DNA from: an uncultured Lachnospiraceae bacterium
Lineage (GTDB): Bacteria > Bacillota > Clostridia > Lachnospirales > Lachnospiraceae
DNA: 26,284 bases
Direction: 5' to 3'
NCBI GenBank assembly: GCA_947178465.1
Contig: CAMWYL010000006.1
Location: forward strand, 1-26,284
Shown here one piece after another: positions 7,766-15,467 of this stretch. The notes below the pieces were generated by a model that worked only from the letters and a program-made list of their open reading frames with translations, ran no database searches and was not told the DNA's origin. A program made the translations under genes and the position numbers. How positions within the stretch are numbered: position 1 is the stretch's first letter; each line of letters begins with the position of its first letter.

Positions 7766-8053
7766 TGTCAGAAGGTACCATTTTCTTTTTCATGAGGCAA
7801 ATTGCACAAAATATTGCTAAACTGCCTTTATGGAGACAAATGATATTTTCTTAATATTTCGCCCAATACATAGCAATGACGGAACACGATGTTCCGTCAA
7901 GCCTGCCCTGAGCCATGGATGGCGAATGGCAGGCGGTTGCGTCCACCTCTCATAGCTTCATCGAAATATTTTAGAAAATTCATTTGCCGCAATCGGCAGC
8001 GTGCAATATTTTGTGCTATTTGCCGCATAAAAATCCGAGCGCACCTTCTGACA
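7766..8053. mobile_element. MITE-like 288-bp long imperfect inverted repeat
   Basis: The 336 bp between the GNAT gene and the response regulator are mostly this element. The termini TGTCAGAAGGT (7766-7776) and ACCTTCTGACA (8043-8053) are perfect 11-bp inverted copies. Further in, 7796-7817 and 8003-8024 are inverted copies at 21 of 22 positions, and similarity continues through ATTTTCTTAATATTTCG with small gaps. The centre holds two further hairpins: GACGGAAC/GTTCCGTC (7878-7898) and GCCTGCC/GGCAGGC (7901-7934). No protein is encoded. No clear target duplication is visible. A structured RNA is the main alternative to a miniature transposable element. Confidence 0.75.
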
Positions 8054-8061
8054 CCTTAATT

Positions 8062-8562
8062 TTACAAGTATTTCTCCATCAGGTCAAAAGCACCCTTTCT
8101 CCAATACACCCTGCCGGTCCTTTGATACCCGCAGTGCTGATACAGCCTTAATGCATACGGATTTTCCGTAAATACGTCCAACCGGATTGCCGCCGCCCCG
8201 TCTGCCTTTGCCTCCTGCTCCAGACGTGCCATCGTGCTTCCCGCGATACCCTGATTCTGATAACGGGGGCTGACACAGAGCCGGTGCAGCACACAGAAGG
8301 GCTTCTCCGGCTCCTTCCACTGTCCGTCTGCATACTCCGCGTCACATTCACGGTTCAGCGTATAGATAACCGCCAAATCGCCGTTCACATGTCCTACATA
8401 CAGGCACTTTTCCGCAATGTCTTTCCGGAAATCCTCAGCGACAGGATATAAATCATCCCACTGATCAATCCCGTAGACCTTCATCTGCTTCACCGCCTCG
8501 GTCACCAGGACTTCAATATCCGCCAAATCCGCTGCGGTTCCCTGCCTGTAAATGATATCCAT
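8062..8562 (-). CDS. GNAT-family N-acetyltransferase
   Basis: A 166-residue GCN5-related acyltransferase. Motif A, the acetyl-CoA pyrophosphate-binding loop, is visible as QNQGIAGS after the strand RLCVSP, and motif B as DVFTENPYALRLYQHCGY. The substrate cannot be read; small-molecule amines or protein N-termini are usual for the family. AGGAAGGGG precedes the ATG at 8562. It follows the second GNAT gene by 14 bp, so the two are co-transcribed. Its stop codon lies 8 bp from the edge of the 288-bp inverted repeat, which therefore sits just past its 3' end. Confidence 0.9.
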   Translation of the reverse strand: MDIIYRQGTAADLADIEVLVTEAVKQMKVYGIDQWDDLYPVAEDFRKDIAEKCLYVGHVNGDLAVIYTLNRECDAEYADGQWKEPEKPFCVLHRLCVSPRYQNQGIAGSTMARLEQEAKADGAAAIRLDVFTENPYALRLYQHCGYQRTGRVYWRKGAFDLMEKYL

Positions 8563-8576
8563 GTATCTTCCCCTTC

Positions 8577-9035
8577 CTATTTCTGCCTGTGTATATACAT
8601 CCTTGTCTTAGCGGGTTCGTCATCCCCCTGAACCATACACAGAAATTCCCAGCCATACCGCTCGTAAAAGGATGTGTGGTCGGTAATCAGATACAGGGTC
8701 TCCATCCCATACGCCGCCATGTCGTCACATACGAAGCCCAACAGCTTTCCCGCAATGCCTCTGCAACGGTAATCTTCCTCCACATACACCGCACAGACAT
8801 TCGGCATCAAATCCTTGCGGTCATGGAAATCATTCTCTATCACGCCGAGACCTCCTGCAATTGTATCCCCTTCCATGGCAAGATACCACTGCGGCACGCA
8901 CTCCTTTCCTTCGATGCATTCCTTCATGCTTCCCAGATATGCTTCCATGGGAACGCCCCACTTCTGATAAAACCACTCCGCCGCACGCGCGGCCAGCTCT
9001 TCATGCTCCCTGATTTTGATTATTTCCATCGACAT
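8577..9035 (-). CDS. GNAT-family N-acetyltransferase
   Basis: A 152-residue acyltransferase, with residues AVYVEEDYRCRGIAGKLL forming the motif A strand and the R-x-x-G-I-A loop for acetyl-CoA, then TSFYERYGWEF as motif B. Substrate unknown. The ATG at 9035 is chosen because GGAGG lies 7 nt upstream; an earlier ATG at 9089 has no such site and would add an uncharacteristic leader. It lies 71 bp downstream of the DUF1062 gene with no terminator in between, and 14 bp before the other GNAT gene. It is unlike that neighbour beyond the fold, so recent tandem duplication is unlikely. Confidence 0.9.
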   Translation of the reverse strand: MSMEIIKIREHEELAARAAEWFYQKWGVPMEAYLGSMKECIEGKECVPQWYLAMEGDTIAGGLGVIENDFHDRKDLMPNVCAVYVEEDYRCRGIAGKLLGFVCDDMAAYGMETLYLITDHTSFYERYGWEFLCMVQGDDEPAKTRMYIHRQK

Positions 9036-9106
9036 TCTAAACCTCCATACTGATGTTACGTCTTTGCTATGAAGGTCTGCGGCTTCCACGGCATGGACGG
9101 TTTATC

Positions 9107-9670
9107 TCATGTATCCCTTCCATTGAAGGTGTCTTCCTTTACTATACTAACAACCAGCAACTCTTTTTTCAAGAGCTCTTTTGCTTTCCCTCTGCTTACG
9201 GACAGGATTTCGGACGCGATTTTATCCTCACGGACAGGAAATCCGAAAGGATTTTTCAATTTTATAAAGGTTTTTGTCTCTTCCGCTGCCATATCCCCCC
9301 TGTTCTCTGCCTGCCTTACAAGCTCATAGTCTGTCTGCTCCCACGCGATTCTTACGCGGCTTTTCCGTAATATCGTTTTATCCGTGCCATAGCGAAATAC
9401 CGCTGCCGCGTCATTCTCCAGAAATTTCCGGTATTCTGCTGCCGGCAGTCTGTTCTTGTCAATCCGCTCATAAATCGGCAGATTATATGTATGCCCGCAT
9501 TTGGCACAGCCGTAAATCAGCCATACATCCAAACGGTTCCCGTTTGCATTTATCCGAAAGTTCTTTTTACAGGTATGCACCTGCATGCCGCCGCATCCCG
9601 AACAACCTCTCAGAATCGGAAAGATCTCTGTCGGGACAAGCTTATATTCCATAACGTTGTCATAGCTCAT
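9107..9670 (-). CDS. DUF1062 family protein with zinc-ribbon-like cysteines
   Basis: A 187-residue protein. The N-terminal half has CSGCGG, a single Cys in HTCKKNFRINANGNRLDVW, then CAKCGHTY, a pattern consistent with bound zinc. The FRINANGNRLDVWLIYGC core is the hallmark I associate with DUF1062. The C-terminal half ends in a short helix-turn-helix-like stretch, SEILSVSRGKAKELLKKEL. Function is unknown. The start at 9670 has AAGGAGAT 6-8 nt upstream. It is the first gene of a probable minus-strand unit with the two acetyltransferases, and is divergent from the LuxE-like gene. Confidence 0.8.
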   Translation of the reverse strand: MSYDNVMEYKLVPTEIFPILRGCSGCGGMQVHTCKKNFRINANGNRLDVWLIYGCAKCGHTYNLPIYERIDKNRLPAAEYRKFLENDAAAVFRYGTDKTILRKSRVRIAWEQTDYELVRQAENRGDMAAEETKTFIKLKNPFGFPVREDKIASEILSVSRGKAKELLKKELLVVSIVKEDTFNGRDT

Positions 9671-9757
9671 TTCATATCTCCTTTTTTGCTTTTCTTGGAA
9701 ATATGCACAGGCTATGCCGTCCGCCTTTTTCGCGGTTTTTAACTGCAATAGCCCATG

Positions 9758-9784
9758 CTACGCAGCGTTATATGGTGTTGTCAT
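9758..9784 (-). pseudogene. Eight-codon fragment with strong ribosome site, possible decayed transporter start
   Basis: The 368-bp spacer between DUF1062 and the LuxE-like gene has no intact gene. On the minus strand AAGGAGG precedes an ATG at 9784 that reads MTTPYNAA and stops. The next bases (GCATGGGC) resemble the continuation LGMG of MATE-type efflux proteins that begin MTTPYN-A-LG, with one or two bases lost. Further up, another short frame (9898-9948, MKKVLSKRASDRLMVF) also has GGAGG before its ATG. Both look like debris of lost genes; the assignment is tentative. Confidence 0.25.
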
Positions 9785-9974
9785 AATAATCCCCGCCTCC
9801 TTTGTCAATAAAAACTTTATTCCCATAGGCAATAAGCCCGGCAGAACATGCTTATTGTAATCTCCAATATGTGGTGGGTACAACCTTATCCTTTTTTCTA
9901 AAAGACCATGAGCCGGTCTGACGCCCGCTTGCTCAAGACCTTTTTCATACTCCCCTCCATCGATGATCTTATTC

Positions 9975-10003
9975 TGGAACATACAGGAAAAATCTGATAT
10001 AAT
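9975..10003 (+). promoter_or_regulatory. Likely promoter of the LuxE/LuxC operon
   Basis: A perfect -10 hexamer TATAAT at 9998-10003 lies 35 bp before the LuxE-like start codon. A weak -35 (TGGAAC, 9975-9980) stands 17 bp away. AAGGAG lies just before the ATG. No operator-like dyad overlaps it. Confidence 0.55.
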
Positions 10004-10038
10004 ATATTCAACCAAAAACACCAAGCCAAGGAGAGCCT

Positions 10039-11148
10039 ATGAAATACCGCCATCGTTTGTTTTATTATAAGAACCCCTATGACACACAATCCGACAACGC
10101 CTTTCTCAATGCGGCAAAGGAAAATTTTATATATCAATATACGCACTGCAAGGAATACGGCAGAATAGCGGACGGTCTCGGAATCACTGCAGACACCCTT
10201 CAAACCATCGACGATATCCCTCGTCTGCCCTGCCTTCCCACACTGTTGTTCAAACGTCATCGGCTGAAGTCGGCCCCGACACTGATTAGAGCAACTTCCT
10301 CCGGCACAAGCGGAAACTTCAGCGAAATCGGCTTTGATATCGGCGGACTGCTCTGCGCTCTCAGAATGTCCTGCAAAATTGCGCAGAAACGGAGGCTTAT
10401 TTCCCTCATTCCCTGTCATTACATTGTTATGGGCTACAAGCCACACCGCGGCAACCGAACGGCCGTCACCAAGACCGCGCTCTGTGCGACCTTCCTTGCG
10501 CCTGCCATCAATCGCAGATATATTCTGAAATACAAAAACGGAGCCTATTCCCCTGATTTCGAGGGAATTATTTCCGCTCTGAAAAAGCTGGATAACTCTG
10601 TATTTCCCGTGCGCTTCATGGGCTTTCCGGCCTATACCTTCTTTCTGATGAAAATGATGGACGAGCAAAACATACATATCCGGCTGAAAAAGGGCTCCAA
10701 GATCATGCTTGGCGGCGGATGGAAACAGTTTTATGCCGAGCAGGCTGACAAGGCTTCCTTCTATCGGCTGGCAGAGAAAGTATTTGGAATAGAGGATAAG
10801 GACATTGTGGAGTTCTTCGGCGCCGTGGAGCACCCGATTCTTTACTGCGACTGTCCCAACCATCATTTTCATGTACCCGTATACAGCCGTGTCGTTATCC
10901 GGGATGGCACTACTCTGAATCCCGTGCCTGAGGGAACCGTAGGACTCGTAAATCTTATCACCCCCATGGTAAGCGCAACACCGATTCTTTCCGTGATGAC
11001 GGATGATCTCGGCGTCCTGCACAGCGGCAGTCAGTGCGGCTGCGGTATACCGACACCCTATCTGGAAATCATCGGACGCGTCGCACCCACAGAAATTAAA
11101 ACCTGTGCCGCAGGCGCCGCCGAGGCACTTAAGGAGGCATCAAAATGA
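10039..11148 (+). CDS. luxE: LuxE-like acyl-protein synthetase
   Basis: A 369-residue member of the LuxE family. These enzymes use ATP to turn a fatty acid into acyl-AMP, hold the acyl group on a cysteine and pass it to a partner reductase. The adenylate-forming phosphate loop is seen as ATSSGTSG at 85-92, with the later motif EFFGAVEHP and the C-terminal GR hinge in LEIIGR. Cys333 and Cys335 in QCGCGIP near the C-terminus are candidates for the acyl-carrying thiol, as the Vibrio enzyme uses a C-terminal cysteine. The start has AAGGAG at proper spacing. Its stop overlaps the start of the LuxC-like gene (ATGA), the classic sign of a coupled pair. No luxAB or luxD homolog is present, so light production is unlikely; the family name is used only for homology. 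Confidence 0.85.
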   Translation: MKYRHRLFYYKNPYDTQSDNAFLNAAKENFIYQYTHCKEYGRIADGLGITADTLQTIDDIPRLPCLPTLLFKRHRLKSAPTLIRATSSGTSGNFSEIGFDIGGLLCALRMSCKIAQKRRLISLIPCHYIVMGYKPHRGNRTAVTKTALCATFLAPAINRRYILKYKNGAYSPDFEGIISALKKLDNSVFPVRFMGFPAYTFFLMKMMDEQNIHIRLKKGSKIMLGGGWKQFYAEQADKASFYRLAEKVFGIEDKDIVEFFGAVEHPILYCDCPNHHFHVPVYSRVVIRDGTTLNPVPEGTVGLVNLITPMVSATPILSVMTDDLGVLHSGSQCGCGIPTPYLEIIGRVAPTEIKTCAAGAAEALKEASK

Positions 11149-12425
11149 TTCTTTATAGAGGAAAAATTTTTGACAGTGCGGAGCAAGATCGGATTCTGGC
11201 AGAAATGGAGCCTTACATCAACCGTACGCTCTCCGAAAAAACACTCCCTGCCGAAAAGGTCATTGACGCGATTGCCCGACTTGGAAAAGAAATTGCGGCG
11301 GGAACCCACGACACGCTCTTAGCCACCCTGCAGGCAGATGACCCCCGGCGGTATAAGCTGCTTGCCGCCGCAATGCTTTCCCGTGAAAATCTGGAATTGA
11401 AACTGAAAACCGAGCTTTACGGCACAACCTCCCCGGACAGCCCCCCGGCCATTCAGGTTAAAATGATGTCGCTCGGTGTGATCTTCCACATCGCGGCTGG
11501 AAATATGGACGGCCTGCCAGCCTTCAGTCTCGCGGAAGGGCTTCTCACGGGCAATATCAATATTCTGAAGCTTCCGCAGGCGGACAACGGCATCTCCTTG
11601 GAAATCATCTCCCGGCTTATCGCCCTGGAGCCCGCGCTCAAGGATTATATTTTTGTGTTTGACACCCCGTCAAGCGATGTTCGTGCAATGCAACGCATGG
11701 CAGAGCTGGCGGACGGAATCTGCGTCTGGGGCGGAGAGGCTGCCGTAAAAGCGGTGCGCTCCCTCGCTCCCACAGGTGCAAAATTAATTGAATGGGGACA
11801 CAAATTGGGATTCTGCTACATCGCAGACCCCGGCAATCCGGAATGCTTAACCTCCGAGCTGTCTTTACTCGCGGAGCACATCGCCGAAACAAAGCAGCTT
11901 TTATGCAGCTCCTGTCAGACCATCTTCCTCAATACGGAGGAGGAAGCCGACCTGCTCAAATTCTGCGAGACATTTCTTCCCCTGCTGGAAGCGGCCTCTG
12001 CAAAACACCATAGCGGAACAATCGGAGAACGCGCATACCTGACCTTGATGCGTCATACGGAATATCTGGAGGAGCTTATCGGGCAGTCTCATAACGCTGC
12101 CGGCGAATATCGCGGTACCGGCTGCCGCCTTATTGTGCGCTCCGACAGTGAATTGGAGCTCTCGCCTATGATGTGCAGCGTCCTTGTTAAGCGGCTCCCG
12201 GAGGACCAAATCGTATCCGTACTGCGGCGGAAAAAGGGACTTCTGCAAACGGCAGGGCTCATCTGTGCCCCCGAAAAACGGGATGCTTTTACCGAGCTTT
12301 TCGCACGGTGCGGGGTTACGCGTATCACCACTGCCGGGAATATGTCCGCTTATTTCAACGGAGAAGCCCACGACGGGGAGTATGCGCTGAGACGATATGT
12401 GAGAATGGTTGATATTGAGGTATGA
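11145..12425 (+). CDS. luxC: LuxC-like acyl-CoA/acyl-protein reductase
   Basis: A 426-residue reductase of the LuxC family, related to aldehyde dehydrogenases, which uses NADPH to reduce a fatty acyl thioester to the aldehyde. The Rossmann-side motif GVIFHIAAGNMDGLPAFS (111-128) and the catalytic region QLLCSSCQT are clear; by comparison with QQACSSPQ-type sites in the family Cys254 is the likely nucleophile, with Cys257 close by. Length is close to that of Vibrio LuxC (about 480) but shorter. The start overlaps the LuxE-like stop by 4 bp and AAGGAGG lies within the end of that gene. Together the two genes suffice in principle to convert a fatty acid to an aldehyde. The gene converges with the minus-strand gene at 12439, leaving 13 bp and no obvious terminator. 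Confidence 0.87.
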   Translation: MILYRGKIFDSAEQDRILAEMEPYINRTLSEKTLPAEKVIDAIARLGKEIAAGTHDTLLATLQADDPRRYKLLAAAMLSRENLELKLKTELYGTTSPDSPPAIQVKMMSLGVIFHIAAGNMDGLPAFSLAEGLLTGNINILKLPQADNGISLEIISRLIALEPALKDYIFVFDTPSSDVRAMQRMAELADGICVWGGEAAVKAVRSLAPTGAKLIEWGHKLGFCYIADPGNPECLTSELSLLAEHIAETKQLLCSSCQTIFLNTEEEADLLKFCETFLPLLEAASAKHHSGTIGERAYLTLMRHTEYLEELIGQSHNAAGEYRGTGCRLIVRSDSELELSPMMCSVLVKRLPEDQIVSVLRRKKGLLQTAGLICAPEKRDAFTELFARCGVTRITTAGNMSAYFNGEAHDGEYALRRYVRMVDIEV

Positions 12426-12438
12426 TATGAGTCTGTTT

Positions 12439-13926
12439 TTACCCACACCAAAATACCTCGCCTTCCGTTAGAACAAATCGTCTCTGCGGACAGAATATGT
12501 CTGTCCTTATTCTCCGGATCTCATCCCCCTCCATCAGAAAAATATTTAACACATAATTATAGTCGGAAACATGATACAGACAGCATGTATAAACGTTCCC
12601 TTCCATCTCCTTAAACCACATCTGAACCATGTCAATTTCCCACAAAAGGTCGTCATCAATTTCCAATTCCTCCAATGTGACAACAGAAGCATCTACGGGA
12701 TTCTGCATATAAAATTTGCATCTTATATGCCATGTATCCCTATAGGTTGAGGGAACAAGGTTTGATTTTCTCATGTAAACGGGAATTCCAATGTTTGCAA
12801 AATCCGCCTTATGGTACGTATTCATGTAATAATGGTCATTCTCCGGAACCGTGATATCCTCCGTCTTCTCTTCATCCCCGAAGAAAACGCCCATATCCTT
12901 CTCCTTTCCGGTTTCCAGATACTCGTCAGATGTAAGCATCTCCTTTATGCCCTCAAGATATGTCTCTAACGCTTCCCCTTCCCGGGTATTGTAAATATTC
13001 TTCCAGACATAGCTATATGGGAGATACTGCACTTTCACATTTTCTTCCTTTGGATTATCTCCCAGCTTATAGATACGGACGCCGTCATAGTTTTTAAGGT
13101 TATAATTGCGTTGCAGATAAATGTAATAGAAATCGCCTGCAAACCGGATAACCCTGTTATATCCGGAATTCGGTGTTACAAATTCGTCTTTCATAATGAA
13201 TTCACCATTTTTCCGCTCCATCAGCAGAACTTCTACCAGCCCCATGGAACCGCCTGAATTCACAACAAAAATATAGTTATCCTGTCCGTCGGTCGTATGG
13301 TAATGGTATATCTCCTCACAGTGTTCATAGCCGCTGATTATCTTATATGCTTCGTAAACATCTCTCAATTCAACATTTTTCAGCTCCGGAAACAAACGCT
13401 TCATCTCCTCCAAATCCGGCGAATACTTCTCCGCCCCAAGCGCATTCATTGTTTCGAAATATATGCTCTCCTGTACTTCCTCCCATAAAATCTTTTGTAA
13501 TGAATCGTCAAAGGACTGATAAATCATGTTCTCCATAATGCTTATCAGCTCCGCCGGAAATATGCTTTCTTCATCTTGTACTTCCGTAAATTCCCCCTTT
13601 ACCTCCTCCGCATACAGAAGTATTTCCTGTTTCAGGTCATCATCCAACCATTCCATAACCGTGTCTGAGCCGAACAGGTTCCGATTCAGCAATTGATATG
13701 CAGTTTCAAACAAAATGACGTGTGTGTCATTTTGTGCTTTGTAAAGCATTTCCTTTACGCAGGACAAATAAGCGCTCTCCTGCGAGTCGTTTTTTGCTTC
13801 ACTGCCGTATAGTCTCGGTTGGACGGCATTCTCCTTTCCCCTCAGATATGGAACACCAATCAAGAATATTGCAATTACAATACCGATACATAATATGTAT
13901 AATTTTTTACGGTTTCTGTCCATCAT
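12439..13926 (-). CDS. Large membrane-anchored extracytoplasmic protein, function unknown
   Basis: A 495-residue protein. The N-terminus MMDRNRKK is followed by a single hydrophobic helix at about 9-28 and no lipobox cysteine at the right place, so it is likely a signal-anchored protein facing outside. The rest is acidic and soluble. A central part (TTDGQDNYIFVVNSGGSMGL, then EVLLMERKNGEF and FAGDFYYIYLQ) has the strand-rich look of a beta-propeller or FG-GAP-like segment, but no family is recognised with confidence. GGGAGG lies 7 nt before the ATG at 13926, which decides the start over one at 14016. Relatively AT-rich. It is preceded by two terminators of the epimerase gene and therefore is probably its own unit. 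Confidence 0.75.
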   Translation of the reverse strand: MMDRNRKKLYILCIGIVIAIFLIGVPYLRGKENAVQPRLYGSEAKNDSQESAYLSCVKEMLYKAQNDTHVILFETAYQLLNRNLFGSDTVMEWLDDDLKQEILLYAEEVKGEFTEVQDEESIFPAELISIMENMIYQSFDDSLQKILWEEVQESIYFETMNALGAEKYSPDLEEMKRLFPELKNVELRDVYEAYKIISGYEHCEEIYHYHTTDGQDNYIFVVNSGGSMGLVEVLLMERKNGEFIMKDEFVTPNSGYNRVIRFAGDFYYIYLQRNYNLKNYDGVRIYKLGDNPKEENVKVQYLPYSYVWKNIYNTREGEALETYLEGIKEMLTSDEYLETGKEKDMGVFFGDEEKTEDITVPENDHYYMNTYHKADFANIGIPVYMRKSNLVPSTYRDTWHIRCKFYMQNPVDASVVTLEELEIDDDLLWEIDMVQMWFKEMEGNVYTCCLYHVSDYNYVLNIFLMEGDEIRRIRTDIFCPQRRFVLTEGEVFWCG

Positions 13927-14082
13927 TTTTTCCCTCCCAATCCATAGCCCTACCCCATATCTTTCACTCATCTGATTTTGGATTTCTCTTAACTTTATAC
14001 AACACAAATGCATCAAAGTTGCATCATTTTGAGGGAAATGAAGAATTTTTCATAAAATTTTTAAGGCAGCACATTTTTGAAT

Positions 14083-14112
14083 TAAAAAAATCGTCGCTCG
14101 GCAGCGACGATT
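14083..14112 (-). terminator. Intrinsic terminator, second after the epimerase gene
   Basis: On the minus strand AATCGTCGCT pairs perfectly with AGCGACGATT around a 4-nt loop and runs straight into seven thymines. It lies in the 312-bp spacer 13927-14238 downstream of the first terminator. Another perfect hairpin, GAGAATGC/GCATTCTC (14115-14133), stands beside it and recalls a module of repeat copy A. Confidence 0.8.
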
Positions 14113-14171
14113 AAGAGAATGCTTCGCATTCTCCTTGAATGGTATTCACTGTCGCAATTTTCTATCGAATT

Positions 14172-14204
14172 AAAAAGCGGTAAAACCGCAACAGCTTTAC
14201 CGCT
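14172..14204 (-). terminator. Intrinsic terminator of the epimerase gene
   Basis: On the minus strand AGCGGTAAA pairs with TTTACCGCT around an 11-nt loop, followed by CTTTTTAATT. It begins 35 bp past the epimerase stop codon and fits a rho-independent terminator. Confidence 0.8.
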
Positions 14205-14238
14205 CCTGACCTCATTCTGAGAACCAATATTTATTCGT

Positions 14239-15207
14239 CTATATTGTTTGGAATATCTCCGGATTTGCATCTATATACTCCAAATATCCCTTTCTTCTTA
14301 CCTCCTCCGGATGCTCCCGATACCACGCATACGCCTCCCGCAGCCCTTCCTCCAACGGAACCGTCGTCTGTATCAGCGTCTGCTGCTTTGTAACATCAAG
14401 CCGATATTCATAGTCGGAAAAGCTGAAATAATTTCTCCGGTTCTCCTCCGACCGGACTTCCGCAAGCTCCGGTGTTTTCCCGACAACGGCATAGCACTGC
14501 TCCACCCAAGCGCGCACGGATATCACGGCGTCATTCCCGACATTGAAAATGTGCTGCGCGGGATGATTGCAAAGCACACCGTCAATGCATCTGCATAAGT
14601 CCTCCACATGGAAGAACTGAAGCTTCATCGCACCATCCTGCGGCAGATAAAATTTCCGTCCCTGCATGGCGCATTCAAAGACAAACGCCTCCCGATACAC
14701 ATTATTCATCGGACCGTAAAGATACGGCGGTCGGAAAATATACGCATGCGGAACCTTTTTTAACAGCTCTTTTTCCGCGGCTATCTTACCGGTGCCATAG
14801 GCGCCCCAATATTTATTCGCCCCCACGGGCTGCTCCTCCGAAAACGGCTGTGGCAACGACTCCGGATACACCGCACTGGAGCTGATAAGGACATAATCCC
14901 TGAATTCTCCCAACGCATCAAAAAGCGCACATACATCTGCTTCCGTGTAGGCCGTTACATCCAGCACGGCATCAAATGTATATTTCTTTAATATGTCTCC
15001 TAAATTATGCCTGTCTGCCTTTATCAGGATTGTTCCGGGCGACTGCGGATGGTTCCCTCTGTTGAGCACATATACCTCATCCCCCTGCGCCACATAATAT
15101 TCCGCAATAAATCTGCTGACAAACACGGTGCCTCCCGTGACCAATATCCGCCTTGGTTCAGCCTTCTTTTGTCCTGCCATATACTGCCTTTCCTTATCTC
15201 CGATCAT
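14239..15207 (-). CDS. NAD-dependent epimerase/dehydratase family protein
   Basis: A 322-residue short-chain-dehydrogenase-like protein. The nucleotide-binding loop is VTGGTVFVSRF (24-33), in which the third glycine usual in TGGTxFxG is Ser31. The catalytic YxxxK is present as Tyr137 and Lys141 (AYGTGK), with Ser109-111 as the assisting serines. RPPYLYGP is the typical substrate-side motif. Family members epimerise, reduce or dehydrate nucleotide sugars; the exact substrate is not apparent. AGGAGG lies 7 nt before the ATG. It stands 29 bp downstream of the 76-residue gene of the DUF3990 cassette, so it may be the last gene of that transcript, and is followed by two terminators. Confidence 0.9.
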   Translation of the reverse strand: MIGDKERQYMAGQKKAEPRRILVTGGTVFVSRFIAEYYVAQGDEVYVLNRGNHPQSPGTILIKADRHNLGDILKKYTFDAVLDVTAYTEADVCALFDALGEFRDYVLISSSAVYPESLPQPFSEEQPVGANKYWGAYGTGKIAAEKELLKKVPHAYIFRPPYLYGPMNNVYREAFVFECAMQGRKFYLPQDGAMKLQFFHVEDLCRCIDGVLCNHPAQHIFNVGNDAVISVRAWVEQCYAVVGKTPELAEVRSEENRRNYFSFSDYEYRLDVTKQQTLIQTTVPLEEGLREAYAWYREHPEEVRRKGYLEYIDANPEIFQTI

Positions 15208-15236
15208 ATCTGTACCTCCTGCTGCAATCGTCTGCT

Positions 15237-15467
15237 TTAATAATTCCGCAGCTCATTCTCCAATGCATTCCTTACGTTCACAAGATGAAGCATTGCCTCC
15301 TCCGCTTCATCCTCACTTCCAAATTCCTCATTCAGGCGATACCACCGGTTGACCCTTACATAGTATCCGTCCCGATTCTCCTTTGATGCTATCGACATAT
15401 CAAAGTCGATATCCAGTACATCCTTAGCCGCCAGCTTTCCCTCATCATCCCTTAAACTTATCAGCAT
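15237..15467 (-). CDS. Small acidic protein of the DUF3990 cassette
   Basis: A 76-residue protein with an N-terminal strand-rich part (MLISLRDDEGKLAAKDVLD) and a C-terminal helix rich in Glu and Ala that ends LENELRNY. No family is recognised. The start at 15467 has GGGAGG 7 nt upstream and overlaps the end of the preceding gene by 23 bp, a sign of coupled translation. Position after a toxin-like DUF3990 protein and its DUF3791-like partner makes it a candidate third component, for instance an antitoxin or adaptor. That role is inferred only from position. Confidence 0.75.
   Translation of the reverse strand: MLISLRDDEGKLAAKDVLDIDFDMSIASKENRDGYYVRVNRWYRLNEEFGSEDEAEEAMLHLVNVRNALENELRNY

Noticed and set aside
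9898..11022. 374-codon minus-strand open frame opposite the LuxE-like gene
   Set aside because: It is the complement of a well-supported gene, has no recognisable domain or ribosome site, and its composition follows the codon pattern of the sense gene.
10039..12425. A bioluminescence operon
   Set aside because: No luciferase (luxAB), luxD or luxG homolog is in the window and the two genes stand alone.
11901..12446. 181-codon minus-strand frame opposite the LuxC-like gene
   Set aside because: Antisense shadow of a gene with clear catalytic motifs; no family features.
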